From Devosia sp. RR2S18 (GTDB lineage Bacteria > Pseudomonadota > Alphaproteobacteria > Rhizobiales > Devosiaceae), in NCBI RefSeq assembly GCF_030177755.1, contig NZ_CP126539.1, positions 1,326,001 through 1,390,000 on the forward strand: DNA of 64,000 nucleotides, written 5' to 3'. The first letter of the stretch is position 1. The number at the start of each line of letters is the position of its first letter. A program made the translations under genes and the position numbers. Shown here one piece after another: positions 19,868-27,830 of this stretch. Below the pieces are notes generated by a model that was given only the letters and a program-made list of their open reading frames with translations, searched no databases and was not told the origin of the DNA.

Positions 19868-20024
19868 AGCCTAAGTGCCTCATAAGGCATGCCCAAGGAA
19901 ATACGTAGGCGCAAACGGCAGCATTTTTTACAGACGGCGGCGCTAAGGTCCGAATCGGGGTGCGGACCGGCGCCTCCGAGTGGGAGCAGACTGGCGTTCC
20001 AAACGGCGTCGGGCCAAGGTGGCC

Positions 20025-20043
20025 ATGGGCATTAAAAGCCCAT
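20025..20043. terminator. Short hairpin in a convergent gap
   Basis: ATGGGC and GCCCAT form a 6-bp stem with an ATTAAAA loop between the convergent Rrf2 and VOC genes. No T-tract, so a terminator role is uncertain. Confidence 0.3.
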
Positions 20044-20058
20044 GACCTAGTAGCGCGA

Positions 20059-20484
20059 TCAGTCTTCTGCAGGGAGCATCTGTGGATTCCAGACTATCTC
20101 CCACAGATGACCGTTCGGATCGCGGAAGTACCCAGCGTAGCCGCCATAAAACGTGTCCTGAGGCGGCTTAATAATCTCAGCACCCGCTTGCTGCGCCGCC
20201 TCTAGCGTCCTGTCGACCTCTTCTCGGTGCAGAACATTCTGGCCGATAGTGACGGCGGTCGAAGATACCGGATACTGGGGCAGGCCAGTATCGTGGGCGA
20301 TATCGTCCTGAGCCCAGATCGCAAGTTTAAGCCCACTAGACAGATCGAAAAAGGCGACGGCGCCATGGTCGAATTCGCGACCCACAATACCCTCGGTCGG
20401 TAGGCCGAGCCCATCCCGATAGAAGGCAAGCGATTGTTCGAGGTCGGCGACACCGAGCGTGAGAACGGAAATCCGAGGTTTCAT
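20059..20484 (-). CDS. VOC/glyoxalase-like protein
   Basis: A 141-residue vicinal-oxygen-chelate protein with two beta-alpha-beta-beta-beta modules. The first begins with VLTLGVADLEQSLAFYRDGLGL; the second ends with YFRDPNGHLWEIVWNP, whose Glu is a usual metal ligand. ATG 20484 is chosen for its spacing from AAAGGG; ATG 20490 is close. Substrates of this subgroup range from methylglyoxal adducts to antibiotics, and none can be assigned here. Confidence 0.85.
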   Translation of the reverse strand: MKPRISVLTLGVADLEQSLAFYRDGLGLPTEGIVGREFDHGAVAFFDLSSGLKLAIWAQDDIAHDTGLPQYPVSSTAVTIGQNVLHREEVDRTLEAAQQAGAEIIKPPQDTFYGGYAGYFRDPNGHLWEIVWNPQMLPAED

Positions 20485-20539
20485 ATCCATACCCTTTCTA
20501 TCGGCGCCTGCAGGATGCAAGCGCCTTGATAGTCTTGGG

Positions 20540-20576
20540 CCGTTACCAGAGTAACGGAAGGACCCGTTCGAACGGG
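20540..20576. repeat. Two adjacent perfect hairpins
   Basis: CCGTTAC/GTAACGG (20540-20557, tetraloop CAGA) is followed by the palindrome CCCGTTCGAACGGG (20563-20576). They lie upstream of the VOC gene and about 200 bp before the recombinase gene. They could be a regulatory leader or recombination-associated structure; there is no direct evidence. Confidence 0.4.
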
Positions 20577-20639
20577 GGCCGGGCCAACCTTCCCGAACCT
20601 AACCTGTTTCAGACGAGAAAAGGCTAGAGCTGTAAGCGC

Positions 20640-20720
20640 TTAGCGTCAACGAGGAAGGTCCGCTTTCAGGGAGGCCTGCTTCAACAATCAACGACTGGAA
20701 TGGGGTCGGGAGCTGCCTCT
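20640..20720. repeat. Dispersed intergenic repeat, copy C
   Basis: Contains ACGACTGGAATGGGGTCGG (20691-20709), matching the core of the other copies. It lies directly upstream of the recombinase gene. Confidence 0.5.
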
Positions 20721-20783
20721 GGTTTATCGCGATCTGACGACGCAGCCTCTCTTTTGGCCGATCCTCGGCCAAGGAGATCTACC

Positions 20784-21416
20784 ATGGGTATTTCACAGTA
20801 TGACCCGGCAGCGGTCGGGCGGACAGCCTGGAATGCAGGCAAGCAAGTCGGTGCGAAGCGGGCACTTAAGATCCGACAGATTTGGTCGATACGCTTCTTC
20901 CTCGACAGGGAGGGGCGAATGAGGGATCGCGCCCTCTTTGACCTGGCAATCGACAGCAAGCTGAGAGGCTGCGACCTTGTACAAATCAAAATTGGCACAC
21001 TGGTCGCAGGTGGGGCGATACGAGCAAGGTCAATGGTCACTCAGCAGAAGACCGGCCGGCCTGTTCAGTTCGAGATCAGTGCTGACACCAGGGCCAGTCT
21101 CCTGTCATGGCTTGAGCGCCGTGGCGGAAGTGTCGATGACTACGTCTTCCCCAGTCGCGTCAATGTCGCCGGCCACCTCAGTACGCGTCAGTACGCACGG
21201 CTGGTGGATGAGTGGGTAATTGCAATTGGTCTGCGCCCTGAGGAATACGGAACGCACTCCCTCCGACGCACGAAGGCATCGATCATCTACAAAGCCACTG
21301 GAAACCTCCGCGCGATCCAAATTCTGCTTGGACACGCCAAGATTGAGAATACAGTTCGATACCTGGGCGTCGACGTGGAAGACGCACTGGCGCTGGCAGA
21401 GGCTACAGAAATCTAG
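20784..21416 (+). CDS. Minimal tyrosine recombinase/integrase
   Basis: A 210-residue protein consisting almost only of the catalytic domain of tyrosine recombinases. All six key residues can be placed: Arg61 (SKLRGCDL), Lys89 (QQKTGRP), His158 and Arg161 (THSLRRTKA), His184 (LLGHAKIENT) and the nucleophile Tyr193 (VRYLGVD). The N-terminal core-binding domain is missing; this short form is a widespread stand-alone family in proteobacteria. AAGGAGA precedes ATG 20784. No attachment sites or partner transposition genes are visible, so its target is unknown. Confidence 0.9.
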   Translation: MGISQYDPAAVGRTAWNAGKQVGAKRALKIRQIWSIRFFLDREGRMRDRALFDLAIDSKLRGCDLVQIKIGTLVAGGAIRARSMVTQQKTGRPVQFEISADTRASLLSWLERRGGSVDDYVFPSRVNVAGHLSTRQYARLVDEWVIAIGLRPEEYGTHSLRRTKASIIYKATGNLRAIQILLGHAKIENTVRYLGVDVEDALALAEATEI

Positions 21417-21624
21417 ACTGGTGGCTCCGCCGTTTTCTTGGCGGAGTTGCGCCTCATGCGTCCATGCCCGTTGTCCTCTCTAGGGGCAACGGGCATAGGC
21501 GCGCGGAACTACGTCTCGTCGCGGTGGCAATCATTTCAGCCAACCAGTTCGGTCGCCATGTGCTCCCTCAACCTCTTTAGCTACATTCGAACCTGTGCTT
21601 TGCTTGGCATATTGGGGAGGCCAG

Positions 21625-22125
21625 ATGATGCAGACCGTAAGCCGCCGGCTAGTGCCGGTTGATGGGGGCGAAACTGTCGATTTGGGTAGCCTAGGTGCGC
21701 GATTTCTGCTGGATACCGCAGGCTCGCAAGGCCGGGTCTCTATTGTTGAGCACTGGGTGCCACCACGCACCCTGGCAGCACCGCTCCACCGTCACTCGCG
21801 AGAAGACGAATACAGCTTAGTTCTCAAGGGCCGCATGGGAGCCAGGGTCGGCGAACGAACACTCGAGGCAAATAGTGGGGACTTTGTCCTTAAGCCAAGG
21901 AACGAGTGGCACACATTCTGGAACCCAGGGGACGAAGAGTGCCGGCTGCTTGAGATTATCTCGCCCGGTGGCTTTGAAGAACTGTTCAAAGAGATCGCTC
22001 TAGATCCGAAAGCTATGGCGGGGGACGCTGCTGCCGCGCTTGACGCCAAGTACGGCTTGGACGTCGACTACGGCAGTATCGAGCGGCTTTGTCTGGAGCA
22101 CAGGCTAGCGTTCCCCGATCATTGA
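21625..22125 (+). CDS. Cupin-domain protein
   Basis: A 166-residue single-domain cupin. Motif 1 is APLHRHSREDEYSLVLKGRM (about 52-71), giving His, His and Glu metal ligands; motif 2 is PRNEWHTFWNPGDEECRLLEI, giving the last His. GGGGAGG precedes ATG 21625. Small cupins may be dioxygenases, isomerases or sensors. The next gene on the same strand is a SnoaL-LuxR regulator, which may respond to the same compound. Confidence 0.83.
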   Translation: MMQTVSRRLVPVDGGETVDLGSLGARFLLDTAGSQGRVSIVEHWVPPRTLAAPLHRHSREDEYSLVLKGRMGARVGERTLEANSGDFVLKPRNEWHTFWNPGDEECRLLEIISPGGFEELFKEIALDPKAMAGDAAAALDAKYGLDVDYGSIERLCLEHRLAFPDH

Positions 22126-22210
22126 AGCATGTGCTTGTTTGGCGGGGGTGAGGCACGGACTCCCAAGCCAAACTTACGGTATCCTTCCCGACAGGCGAGA
22201 GATCAGGCCA

Positions 22211-23245
22211 ATGGTCGACAGCGCTGCTGACAAAGCCGCAATCCTAGAACTGCTGCATCGCAACCGCTTTGCGATCTGGACCAATGACTATGAACTCTGG
22301 GCCAGCTGCTTTGTGCAGGAGCCCTATCTGGTACGCTGGGGCTGGTGGAGCGGGGGCGGTGCCTTCATCCGGCGCGGGTGGGATGCCATTTCCGACCGAG
22401 TGCGCCGCGATGGTATGCCGGCCAGGAACGACGCGAATGCCAGCGACACTCAGATAGTCCACCTCGAAATCGAGATCCGTGGCGATGTCGCCTGGGCGAC
22501 ATTCCTCCAGCACTATCCAGAGTACAACTACAACGGGCATGTCGGCCCAGGCTTGACACACGAGATGCGCATTCTCGAACGGCACGACGGCGAATGGAAG
22601 ATCGCGCTGCTCGGCTTCATCGACTCCAATGCTGAACATGCCGGAGCATTGGCGATGCGCCTCTCGGGGGAAGGCGAGGTGCTTTGGCAGAGCCCGGATC
22701 TTGGGGCGGAGCTGGCGGACAATGACGATATCGTCGTACGCAATGGTCGACTCCGCTTCAGGAATAGCCGGGCCAATCGTCAACTCCAGGAGGCACTCCG
22801 GTGGGCGGCAGAACAGGATGCCGGGTATATGCCGCGTCAGGGTTCCGTGCCCATCGTCATTGAAGCAGGCGAGGGGATTGCCAGTCGCGTCTATTGGCTG
22901 ACCACGCATACTGGAATGATCTTCTTCTCTGTTGCCAGCAACCCAGAGCTTGACCGCAACCGACTTGCACAGGCCGCACTCACCTTCGGGCTCTCTCCAG
23001 CGCAGACGAGGCTGGCAGCCCTCATAGCGGAGGGCCTTTCGCTCGTTGAAATAGCTGAGCGAATGGGCATAACCCAGAACACCGCACGCACCCACCTCAA
23101 TCGGGTGTTCGACAAGGTCGGTGTGCGGACCCAGCCAGCACTCGTTCGAGTGCTGCTCCTGGCGGCCACGCCGTTGCAGGGCTCTAGCGATCCCTCCTCG
23201 CTGTACTCCAATCGAATGACAGACCCGCGTCCTTCGGACAGCTGA
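22211..23245 (+). CDS. SnoaL-like domain fused to a LuxR-type HTH regulator
   Basis: A 344-residue protein. Residues 1-140 form a SnoaL/NTF2-like pocket domain (AILELLHRNRFAIWTNDYE, then VAWATFLQHYPEYN and HDGEWKIALLGFID). Residues about 165-270 resemble the linker/PAS-like region seen before HTHs in alphaproteobacterial regulators (DNDDIVVRNGRLRF). Residues about 275-330 are a LuxR HTH (LSPAQTRLAALIAEGLSLVEIAERMGI and NTARTHLNRVFDKVGV). The SnoaL part probably binds a small hydrophobic ligand as effector; that is inference. ATG 22211 is preferred to an earlier start because the domain begins there. Confidence 0.82.
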   Translation: MVDSAADKAAILELLHRNRFAIWTNDYELWASCFVQEPYLVRWGWWSGGGAFIRRGWDAISDRVRRDGMPARNDANASDTQIVHLEIEIRGDVAWATFLQHYPEYNYNGHVGPGLTHEMRILERHDGEWKIALLGFIDSNAEHAGALAMRLSGEGEVLWQSPDLGAELADNDDIVVRNGRLRFRNSRANRQLQEALRWAAEQDAGYMPRQGSVPIVIEAGEGIASRVYWLTTHTGMIFFSVASNPELDRNRLAQAALTFGLSPAQTRLAALIAEGLSLVEIAERMGITQNTARTHLNRVFDKVGVRTQPALVRVLLLAATPLQGSSDPSSLYSNRMTDPRPSDS

Positions 23246-23304
23246 CAGTCGCACCGGCAGATTTGCGCCATGCTCTCCTCAGCAAACCGCAAAGGAGACG
23301 TGCC

Positions 23305-23505
23305 ATGACAACTCATCCGCTGACTCTCGTCCATACCGAAACCGCCACCTCTTTTCGGCGGCCAGTCTGGTTCAGCACTGTTTCGCACTGGCTTCAGGTG
23401 CGTCATAGGCGCATGCGCCGCGACTGCTATCTGGCCCTCATTGGTCGGAAACAAAAGGGCTATCCCTGGCTTGAGATGCTGATGCAGGCGACGTGCGCGC
23501 GCTGA
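23305..23505 (+). CDS. Small basic hypothetical protein
   Basis: A 66-residue, Arg-rich protein with ATG 23305 after an excellent AAAGGAGA site. The N-terminus is polar; the middle reads VWFSTVSHWLQVRHRRMRRD. The size and layout recall small DUF1127-like basic proteins of alphaproteobacteria, but the diagnostic pattern is not clear. Function unknown. Confidence 0.5.
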   Translation: MTTHPLTLVHTETATSFRRPVWFSTVSHWLQVRHRRMRRDCYLALIGRKQKGYPWLEMLMQATCAR

Positions 23506-23563
23506 TCTCCAAAAGTTCGGTGACCTTCTTGACGGCCAAGCCGGGCAGATAGCTGCCCGACCT

Positions 23564-23630
23564 AACGGCAGCTATTCGCCTCGTGCAGCCATAACCGGAC
23601 AGTCCGCAGACGGCCCCATTCCGGCCGATA
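23564..23630. repeat. Dispersed intergenic repeat, copy D
   Basis: The 25 bases at 23593-23617 are identical to 44938-44962, and AACGGCAGCT upstream (23564-23573) is also shared with that copy (44909-44918). On the minus strand it carries the GGAATGGGGCCG core of the family. Confidence 0.65.
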
Positions 23631-23644
23631 GCCCTCAGAGAGCG

Positions 23645-24955
23645 TCAGAGTTCTTCCTTAAGCATCGCTTGGAAGGCCCGATAGCTATCCTTAGGCTTTC
23701 GGTTCAGCGTCTGTGGGTCCATGCCGACGATGCCGAATTTTGGTGTCCAGCCTTCGGCCCATTCGAAATTGTCGATCAGGGTCCAAGCGACATAGCCACG
23801 AAGGTCAACGCCTTGCTTCTGAGCTTCTAGCATGGCGGCGAAGTGGCGGTCGAAGAAGCTAATGCGTCTTGTCTCGTCCGTCTCGGAGGCGCCGTTCTCA
23901 GTGACGAAAATCGGGTGCCCGGGATAGCGTCGTGATACCCGGACCAGGAACTCCGTTAGCGCTTCGGGAATGATCTCCCAGCCGACATTTGTCTTGTCCA
24001 GCGGTCCGCGTGCCTGCGTAAACGGAAAGACCGGGACCTTAGGATCAGCGGTATATAGGAAGCGGGTGTAGTAATTGATCCCAATCCAGTCGAGTGCCTG
24101 GTTGAGCGTCGTCATGTCGTCCCGCCAACCTACGGGCAGGTAGGGCCCAAGGATTTTCGTCACCTTCTCCGGATAGCTGCCCTTGAGCACGCCATCGAGG
24201 AAAAACTGGTTGAAAATGGCGTCTCCGAGGGCGGCAGCTTCAATGTCCTCGGGTTTGTCGCTTGCTGGGTCGCACTTCTCCATGTTGACGACGATTCCGA
24301 GCTTGTTGTTCGTTCCAACTTCGCGCATGGCTTTGATGCCGAGGCCGTGGGCGAGGAGCACATGGTGCATGGCGCGTGCGGTGGCGCGTACGTCGCGATA
24401 GCCCGGCGCGTGCGCGCCGAGGAAATGGCTGAGAACCGTGATGCACCAGGGCTCGTTGAAGGTGGCAATGCTATCAAGACGACTGCCAAACTTTTCGGCG
24501 GCGAACGCAGCATAATCAGCAAAGGCGGCGGTGGTGTCGCGGTTCATCCAACCGCCGCGATCCTGCAGGGCGCTCGGCAGGTCCCAGTGATAGAGCGTGG
24601 CGAGTGGTTTGATGTTGCGCTCTAGCATGCCATCGACAAGGCGGTCGTAGAAGTCAACGCCAGCTTGATTGATAGGGCCCGTGCCTTCAGGAATGAGGCG
24701 CGACCAAGAGAAGGAGAACCGATAGGCATCGAAGCCGCCGTCTCGGATCAGGTCGAGATCTTCAGCCCAGCGGTTGTAGTGATCGCAGGCTACGTTGCCA
24801 TTGTCGAAGTTGCGAGTGTTGCCGGGTGTATTCGCAAAGGTGTCCCAGATGGAGGGGCCGCGACCATCGGTCTGACCGCCTTCAATCTGGTGGGCAGCCA
24901 TTGCGACACCGAAGAGAAAGTCTGGACCGAAATCGGCTCGCTTGTACGAAAACAC
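23645..24955 (-). CDS. GH1 beta-glycosidase (beta-glucosidase type)
   Basis: A 436-residue family 1 glycoside hydrolase. The acid/base is Glu168 in TFNEPW and the nucleophile Glu353 in FVTENGAS. VAMAAHQIEGG near residue 20 is the usual first strand of the barrel, and NFEWAEGW closes the pocket. GTG 24955 is chosen, 7-8 bp after AAGGA; a GTG 20 codons earlier lies in the intergenic hairpin. No signal peptide, so it acts on imported beta-glycosides. As the third gene after mannonate dehydratase and KdgD-like genes it probably trims glucosides or glucuronides taken up by the divergent ABC system. Confidence 0.93.
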   Translation of the reverse strand: MFSYKRADFGPDFLFGVAMAAHQIEGGQTDGRGPSIWDTFANTPGNTRNFDNGNVACDHYNRWAEDLDLIRDGGFDAYRFSFSWSRLIPEGTGPINQAGVDFYDRLVDGMLERNIKPLATLYHWDLPSALQDRGGWMNRDTTAAFADYAAFAAEKFGSRLDSIATFNEPWCITVLSHFLGAHAPGYRDVRATARAMHHVLLAHGLGIKAMREVGTNNKLGIVVNMEKCDPASDKPEDIEAAALGDAIFNQFFLDGVLKGSYPEKVTKILGPYLPVGWRDDMTTLNQALDWIGINYYTRFLYTADPKVPVFPFTQARGPLDKTNVGWEIIPEALTEFLVRVSRRYPGHPIFVTENGASETDETRRISFFDRHFAAMLEAQKQGVDLRGYVAWTLIDNFEWAEGWTPKFGIVGMDPQTLNRKPKDSYRAFQAMLKEEL

Positions 24956-24978
24956 AAAACTGTCCTTATGATATTTTT

Positions 24979-25010
24979 GGGCCTGCCCAGACCAGAGTCT
25001 GAACAGGCCC
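24979..25010 (-). other. Intercistronic hairpin upstream of the GH1 gene
   Basis: Nested pairing: GGGCCTG/CAGGCCC outside and CAGAC/GTCTG inside with loop CAGA. In the direction of transcription it is followed by A residues, not T, so it is not a standard terminator. It may limit read-through or protect mRNA ends between the KdgD-like and GH1 genes. Confidence 0.55.
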
Positions 25011-25038
25011 GACACGGCAAGGGAGATGCCGAAGGGGT

Positions 25039-25944
25039 TTAGTCGGCGATCTTGGAGATCAGGGTCTTGAGCTGGGTCAGTTCATCCGCGGTCAGACCGG
25101 TCAGCGGCGGACGCACCGGGCCAGCCTGGCGGCCACGGGCTTCAAGGCCAGCCTTGATGATCGAGACGGCATAGCCCTTCTTGCGATTGCGTAGTTCGAC
25201 AAGCGGGAAGAAAAAGTCCTTAAGGATCTGATCGGTTGTCGCCTTATCGCCGGCGCGCAGGGCTGAGTAGAACTTCTGCGCCAGCTCGGGCACAAAGTTG
25301 AAGACGGCGGACGAATAGGTCGTCACCCCAGCCGAGAAATAGGCTTGGGCGTACAGTTCGTGCGTTGGCATGCCGCCGATATAGACAAGGCGATCTTCGA
25401 GCTTGGTGGTGATCTCGATTATTCGATCGACTTCCCCGTGCCCATCCTTGAAGCCAATGAGGTTCGGACACTGGTCGGCAAGGCGCTGGATGCTGTTGGC
25501 AGTCAGGATGATGTTGTCACGATTGTAGACCACAACGCCGATGCCGACGGCATCGCAAACGGTCTTCACATGGGCGACGAGGCCATCCTGCTCGGCAAAC
25601 ATGAGGTAAGGCGGCAGAAGGAGAATGCCGTCAGCGCCGGCAGCTTCCGCTGCCCTAGCCATTTCCACCGCCATGGCCGTGCCATAGGCAGCGCCGCCTA
25701 GGATCGGCGTCTTGCCAGCATGCACCTTGGCAGTTTTGGTGACCTGAGCCACTTCGGCCGGCGTCAGCGAGAATAATTCGCCTGTGCCGCCCGGCGCAAA
25801 CAGAGCGGCCGCACCGAAGCCGTCAAGCCAGTCGATATGCCTACAATACGCCTCTTCATCAAAGCTGAGATCGGTTTTGAAGGTGGTGATAGGGAAGGAA
25901 AGCAGTCCGCTGCCAAGCGTGACCTTGAGCTCGTTGGGAGTCAT
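25039..25944 (-). CDS. kdgD: 5-dehydro-4-deoxyglucarate dehydratase (KdgD type)
   Basis: A 301-residue DHDPS-superfamily enzyme. KdgD converts 5-dehydro-4-deoxy-D-glucarate to 2-oxoglutarate semialdehyde with loss of water and CO2. Family-specific segments are GSGLLSFPIT at residues 11-20, GGTGELFSL, VVYNRDN with Tyr140, GFKDGHGEVDR with Schiff-base Lys166, and TTYSSAVFNFVPELA. It sits 23 bp after the mannonate dehydratase gene in a uronate-type operon. Pairing KdgD with UxuA joins pieces of two different uronate routes, so its real substrate might be 2-keto-3-deoxygluconate-like; the sequence itself is KdgD-like. Confidence 0.85.
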   Translation of the reverse strand: MTPNELKVTLGSGLLSFPITTFKTDLSFDEEAYCRHIDWLDGFGAAALFAPGGTGELFSLTPAEVAQVTKTAKVHAGKTPILGGAAYGTAMAVEMARAAEAAGADGILLLPPYLMFAEQDGLVAHVKTVCDAVGIGVVVYNRDNIILTANSIQRLADQCPNLIGFKDGHGEVDRIIEITTKLEDRLVYIGGMPTHELYAQAYFSAGVTTYSSAVFNFVPELAQKFYSALRAGDKATTDQILKDFFFPLVELRNRKKGYAVSIIKAGLEARGRQAGPVRPPLTGLTADELTQLKTLISKIAD

Positions 25945-25967
25945 AAGACTTGTCCTGATGGGCGAAA

Positions 25968-26942
25968 TTAATACGTGTCAAGCGCCTGAAGCAGCGCGGC
26001 GGTGTAGCCGTAGCAGAAGGCGAAGGCGACCCCCTGCGGGTCACGGCCAGAGATCGTCGGCACATGATCGGGCATGATCATGTATTTGTAGCCCACTTCT
26101 TTATAGACCTTGAGTGAGGCGGTCATGTCCATGTCGCCTTCATCAGGGAAGGTCTCCATGAACGAAAGCTTCTGTCCTCGGATATTGCGGAAGTGCAGGT
26201 TGAAAATTTTGTCGCGGCTTCCGAACCAGCGGATTACGTCCGCGATTTCTTCGCGCGGGTTGTCGAGCATCTCGCCGACGGTGCCCTGGCAGAAATTCAG
26301 CCCGTGATAGGGGCTTTCGCGCATCTGGACGAACTTCTTGAGGCCCTCGACAGTGCCAAGCACGCGGGTGACGCCCTTGTAACCAGGCGGGGTATAGGGG
26401 TCATGCGGGTGGCAGGCGAGGCGAATTCTGTTGCTCTCGGCAACCGGAATTACCCGCTCGAGAAAATAGTCGATGCGCTCCCAGTTCTCGTCTTCTGAAA
26501 GGACACCCGCTAGACCAGGCGCAGCGTTGTGGTCAGTCTTGTCCCACCGGAACGAGGCATTGAGTGAGCCGCCACGGCCCAGCTCGTCGGGCGTGCGAGG
26601 GATGCCGATCAAGTTGAGATTATACTTCGCGGCTGGGATGCCGGCGGCCGCCAGGTTTTCGATCAGCTTGCAGAGCTCGTCGATCTGGCGGTCGCGGTTC
26701 GGTCCAGCTAACAGAATGTCTGGGTAAGTCGCTGTTTCGATCGGGCTCGAGGGCAGGGGGAGCTGGATCATGTCCAGGATCAGCCCGAAGCTTTCGACCT
26801 TTTCACGCAGTCCTTTGAGGTCTTCGAGCGTCCAGGTTCCGAGCTTCGCGTACGGATCCTGACAGATGTGCTTGATGCCGAGCTGCGCCCACACACGGTA
26901 GTCGTCATCGTCACGAGCTTGAAGTTGAGTTCCTACATACAT
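25968..26942 (-). CDS. uxuA: Mannonate dehydratase (UxuA family)
   Basis: A 324-residue TIM-barrel enzyme that dehydrates D-mannonate to 2-keto-3-deoxygluconate in the isomerase branch of glucuronate breakdown. Metal-site residues seen are His178, His180 and Asp181 (LACHPHDP), Cys218 (NFCQGTVGEM), His250 (LHFRNIRG) and Asp292-His293 (MPDHVP). It is shorter than E. coli UxuA (394) but normal for alphaproteobacterial forms. First gene of the minus-strand operon, with a candidate GntR operator just upstream. Confidence 0.9.
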   Translation of the reverse strand: MYVGTQLQARDDDDYRVWAQLGIKHICQDPYAKLGTWTLEDLKGLREKVESFGLILDMIQLPLPSSPIETATYPDILLAGPNRDRQIDELCKLIENLAAAGIPAAKYNLNLIGIPRTPDELGRGGSLNASFRWDKTDHNAAPGLAGVLSEDENWERIDYFLERVIPVAESNRIRLACHPHDPYTPPGYKGVTRVLGTVEGLKKFVQMRESPYHGLNFCQGTVGEMLDNPREEIADVIRWFGSRDKIFNLHFRNIRGQKLSFMETFPDEGDMDMTASLKVYKEVGYKYMIMPDHVPTISGRDPQGVAFAFCYGYTAALLQALDTY

Positions 26943-26960
26943 GCCAATCTCCTAGAGTGA

Positions 26961-26976
26961 GGTATGACATAATATG
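26961..26976. promoter_or_regulatory. Candidate GntR operator upstream of uxuA
   Basis: GGTATGACATAATATG, 13 of 16 identical to the reverse complement of 27772-27787 on the other side of the GntR gene. The core TATGACATA is self-complementary around its centre. Confidence 0.6.
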
Positions 26977-27002
26977 ACTGTGTTTGGCTGTCGAGCCTTT
27001 GT

Positions 27003-27704
27003 TTAGCATGCGAGCTGCCGATAGCGCTTCTGACTGCCTGTCAAATGCGCTCGCATGGCTTGGCGGGCGGCCTCTGGATCCTGCTCTGAAATAGCGTCGA
27101 GGATGGAGTCATGCTCGCTCATGACCTTGGACAGATAGTCCCGACTTTCCGCGTGAGACAGTGTCGGAAACTGGCTGCGTGGAATGGATCGAGAGCCGAA
27201 TCGATGCAAAGCATCCACGAAGTGCCGGTTGTTCGCGGCCTTGGCGATAGCTTCGTGGAAAGCAAAATCTGCCTCTATTGTGGATTCGCCACCCTCTACC
27301 CGCGTCGCCAGAAGTTGGTTGGCGGTTCGAATGTCTGCTTCCTGTTGAGCTGATCGACGATGGGCGGCAATGGCCGCCGCTTCGGTTTCGACAGCAATCC
27401 GAAACTCAATCATTTCAAGAGTTTGTGGTATGCTTTGAATCTCGGTGGGCGTGAGGATTGTGCCGCTGGGAGCCTCTGTCACAAACATGCCTTTGCCCTG
27501 AACGGGTGTAACAAGTCCCGCGGCCCGCAGTTCGGCAATGGCCTCTCGGATAACTGTCCGGCTGACTTCGAACTGCGCTTCCAGCTGGGGCTCGGTAGGA
27601 AGACGATCGCCCACCTCTAGGGCACCGGTTTCAATCTGCCTCTTGAGTTCATCGATAACAGTTTGCGCTAAGCGAGGGCGCCGTCGTGTGGTGGCTATAT
27701 CCAT
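27003..27704 (-). CDS. GntR-family regulator, FCD subfamily
   Basis: A 233-residue regulator. Residues about 10-75 are the GntR winged helix (GDRLPTEPQLEAQFEVSRTVIREAIAELRAAGLV). The FCD effector domain follows (about 95-220), with the metal-binding pattern of an Asp in EADFAFHEAIAKAANN and a His in VMSEHDSILDAI. FCD regulators respond to sugar acids and organic acids. Shared operator-like sites lie on both sides, upstream of uxuA and of the ABC substrate-binding gene, so it probably controls both and itself. Confidence 0.9.
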   Translation of the reverse strand: MDIATTRRRPRLAQTVIDELKRQIETGALEVGDRLPTEPQLEAQFEVSRTVIREAIAELRAAGLVTPVQGKGMFVTEAPSGTILTPTEIQSIPQTLEMIEFRIAVETEAAAIAAHRRSAQQEADIRTANQLLATRVEGGESTIEADFAFHEAIAKAANNRHFVDALHRFGSRSIPRSQFPTLSHAESRDYLSKVMSEHDSILDAISEQDPEAARQAMRAHLTGSQKRYRQLAC

Positions 27705-27771
27705 GCTGCGCAGTCCTCCTCAACGGGTGATCTCACTCACCCTATTGCCTTCAATGCTGAAAGCCCATAAT

Positions 27772-27807
27772 CATAATACGACATACCAACGACATCGTAC
27801 GTTGGTA
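27772..27807. promoter_or_regulatory. Candidate GntR operator and adjacent palindrome
   Basis: 27772-27787 is the inverted partner of the uxuA site (core TATGTCGTA on the minus strand). It overlaps a perfect palindrome, TACCAACG at 27784-27791 and CGTTGGTA at 27800-27807 with an 8-bp spacer. The site lies directly in front of the ABC substrate-binding gene. Confidence 0.6.
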
Positions 27808-27830
27808 ACGTACCCTGTGGAGGAAAATTT

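Noticed and set aside
22244..23254. 336-codon minus-strand open frame
   Set aside because: Antisense to the SnoaL-LuxR gene; no ribosome site or domain.
24979..25010. Hairpin read as an intrinsic terminator
   Set aside because: In the direction of transcription it is followed by A residues, not T, so it is kept only as an intercistronic hairpin.
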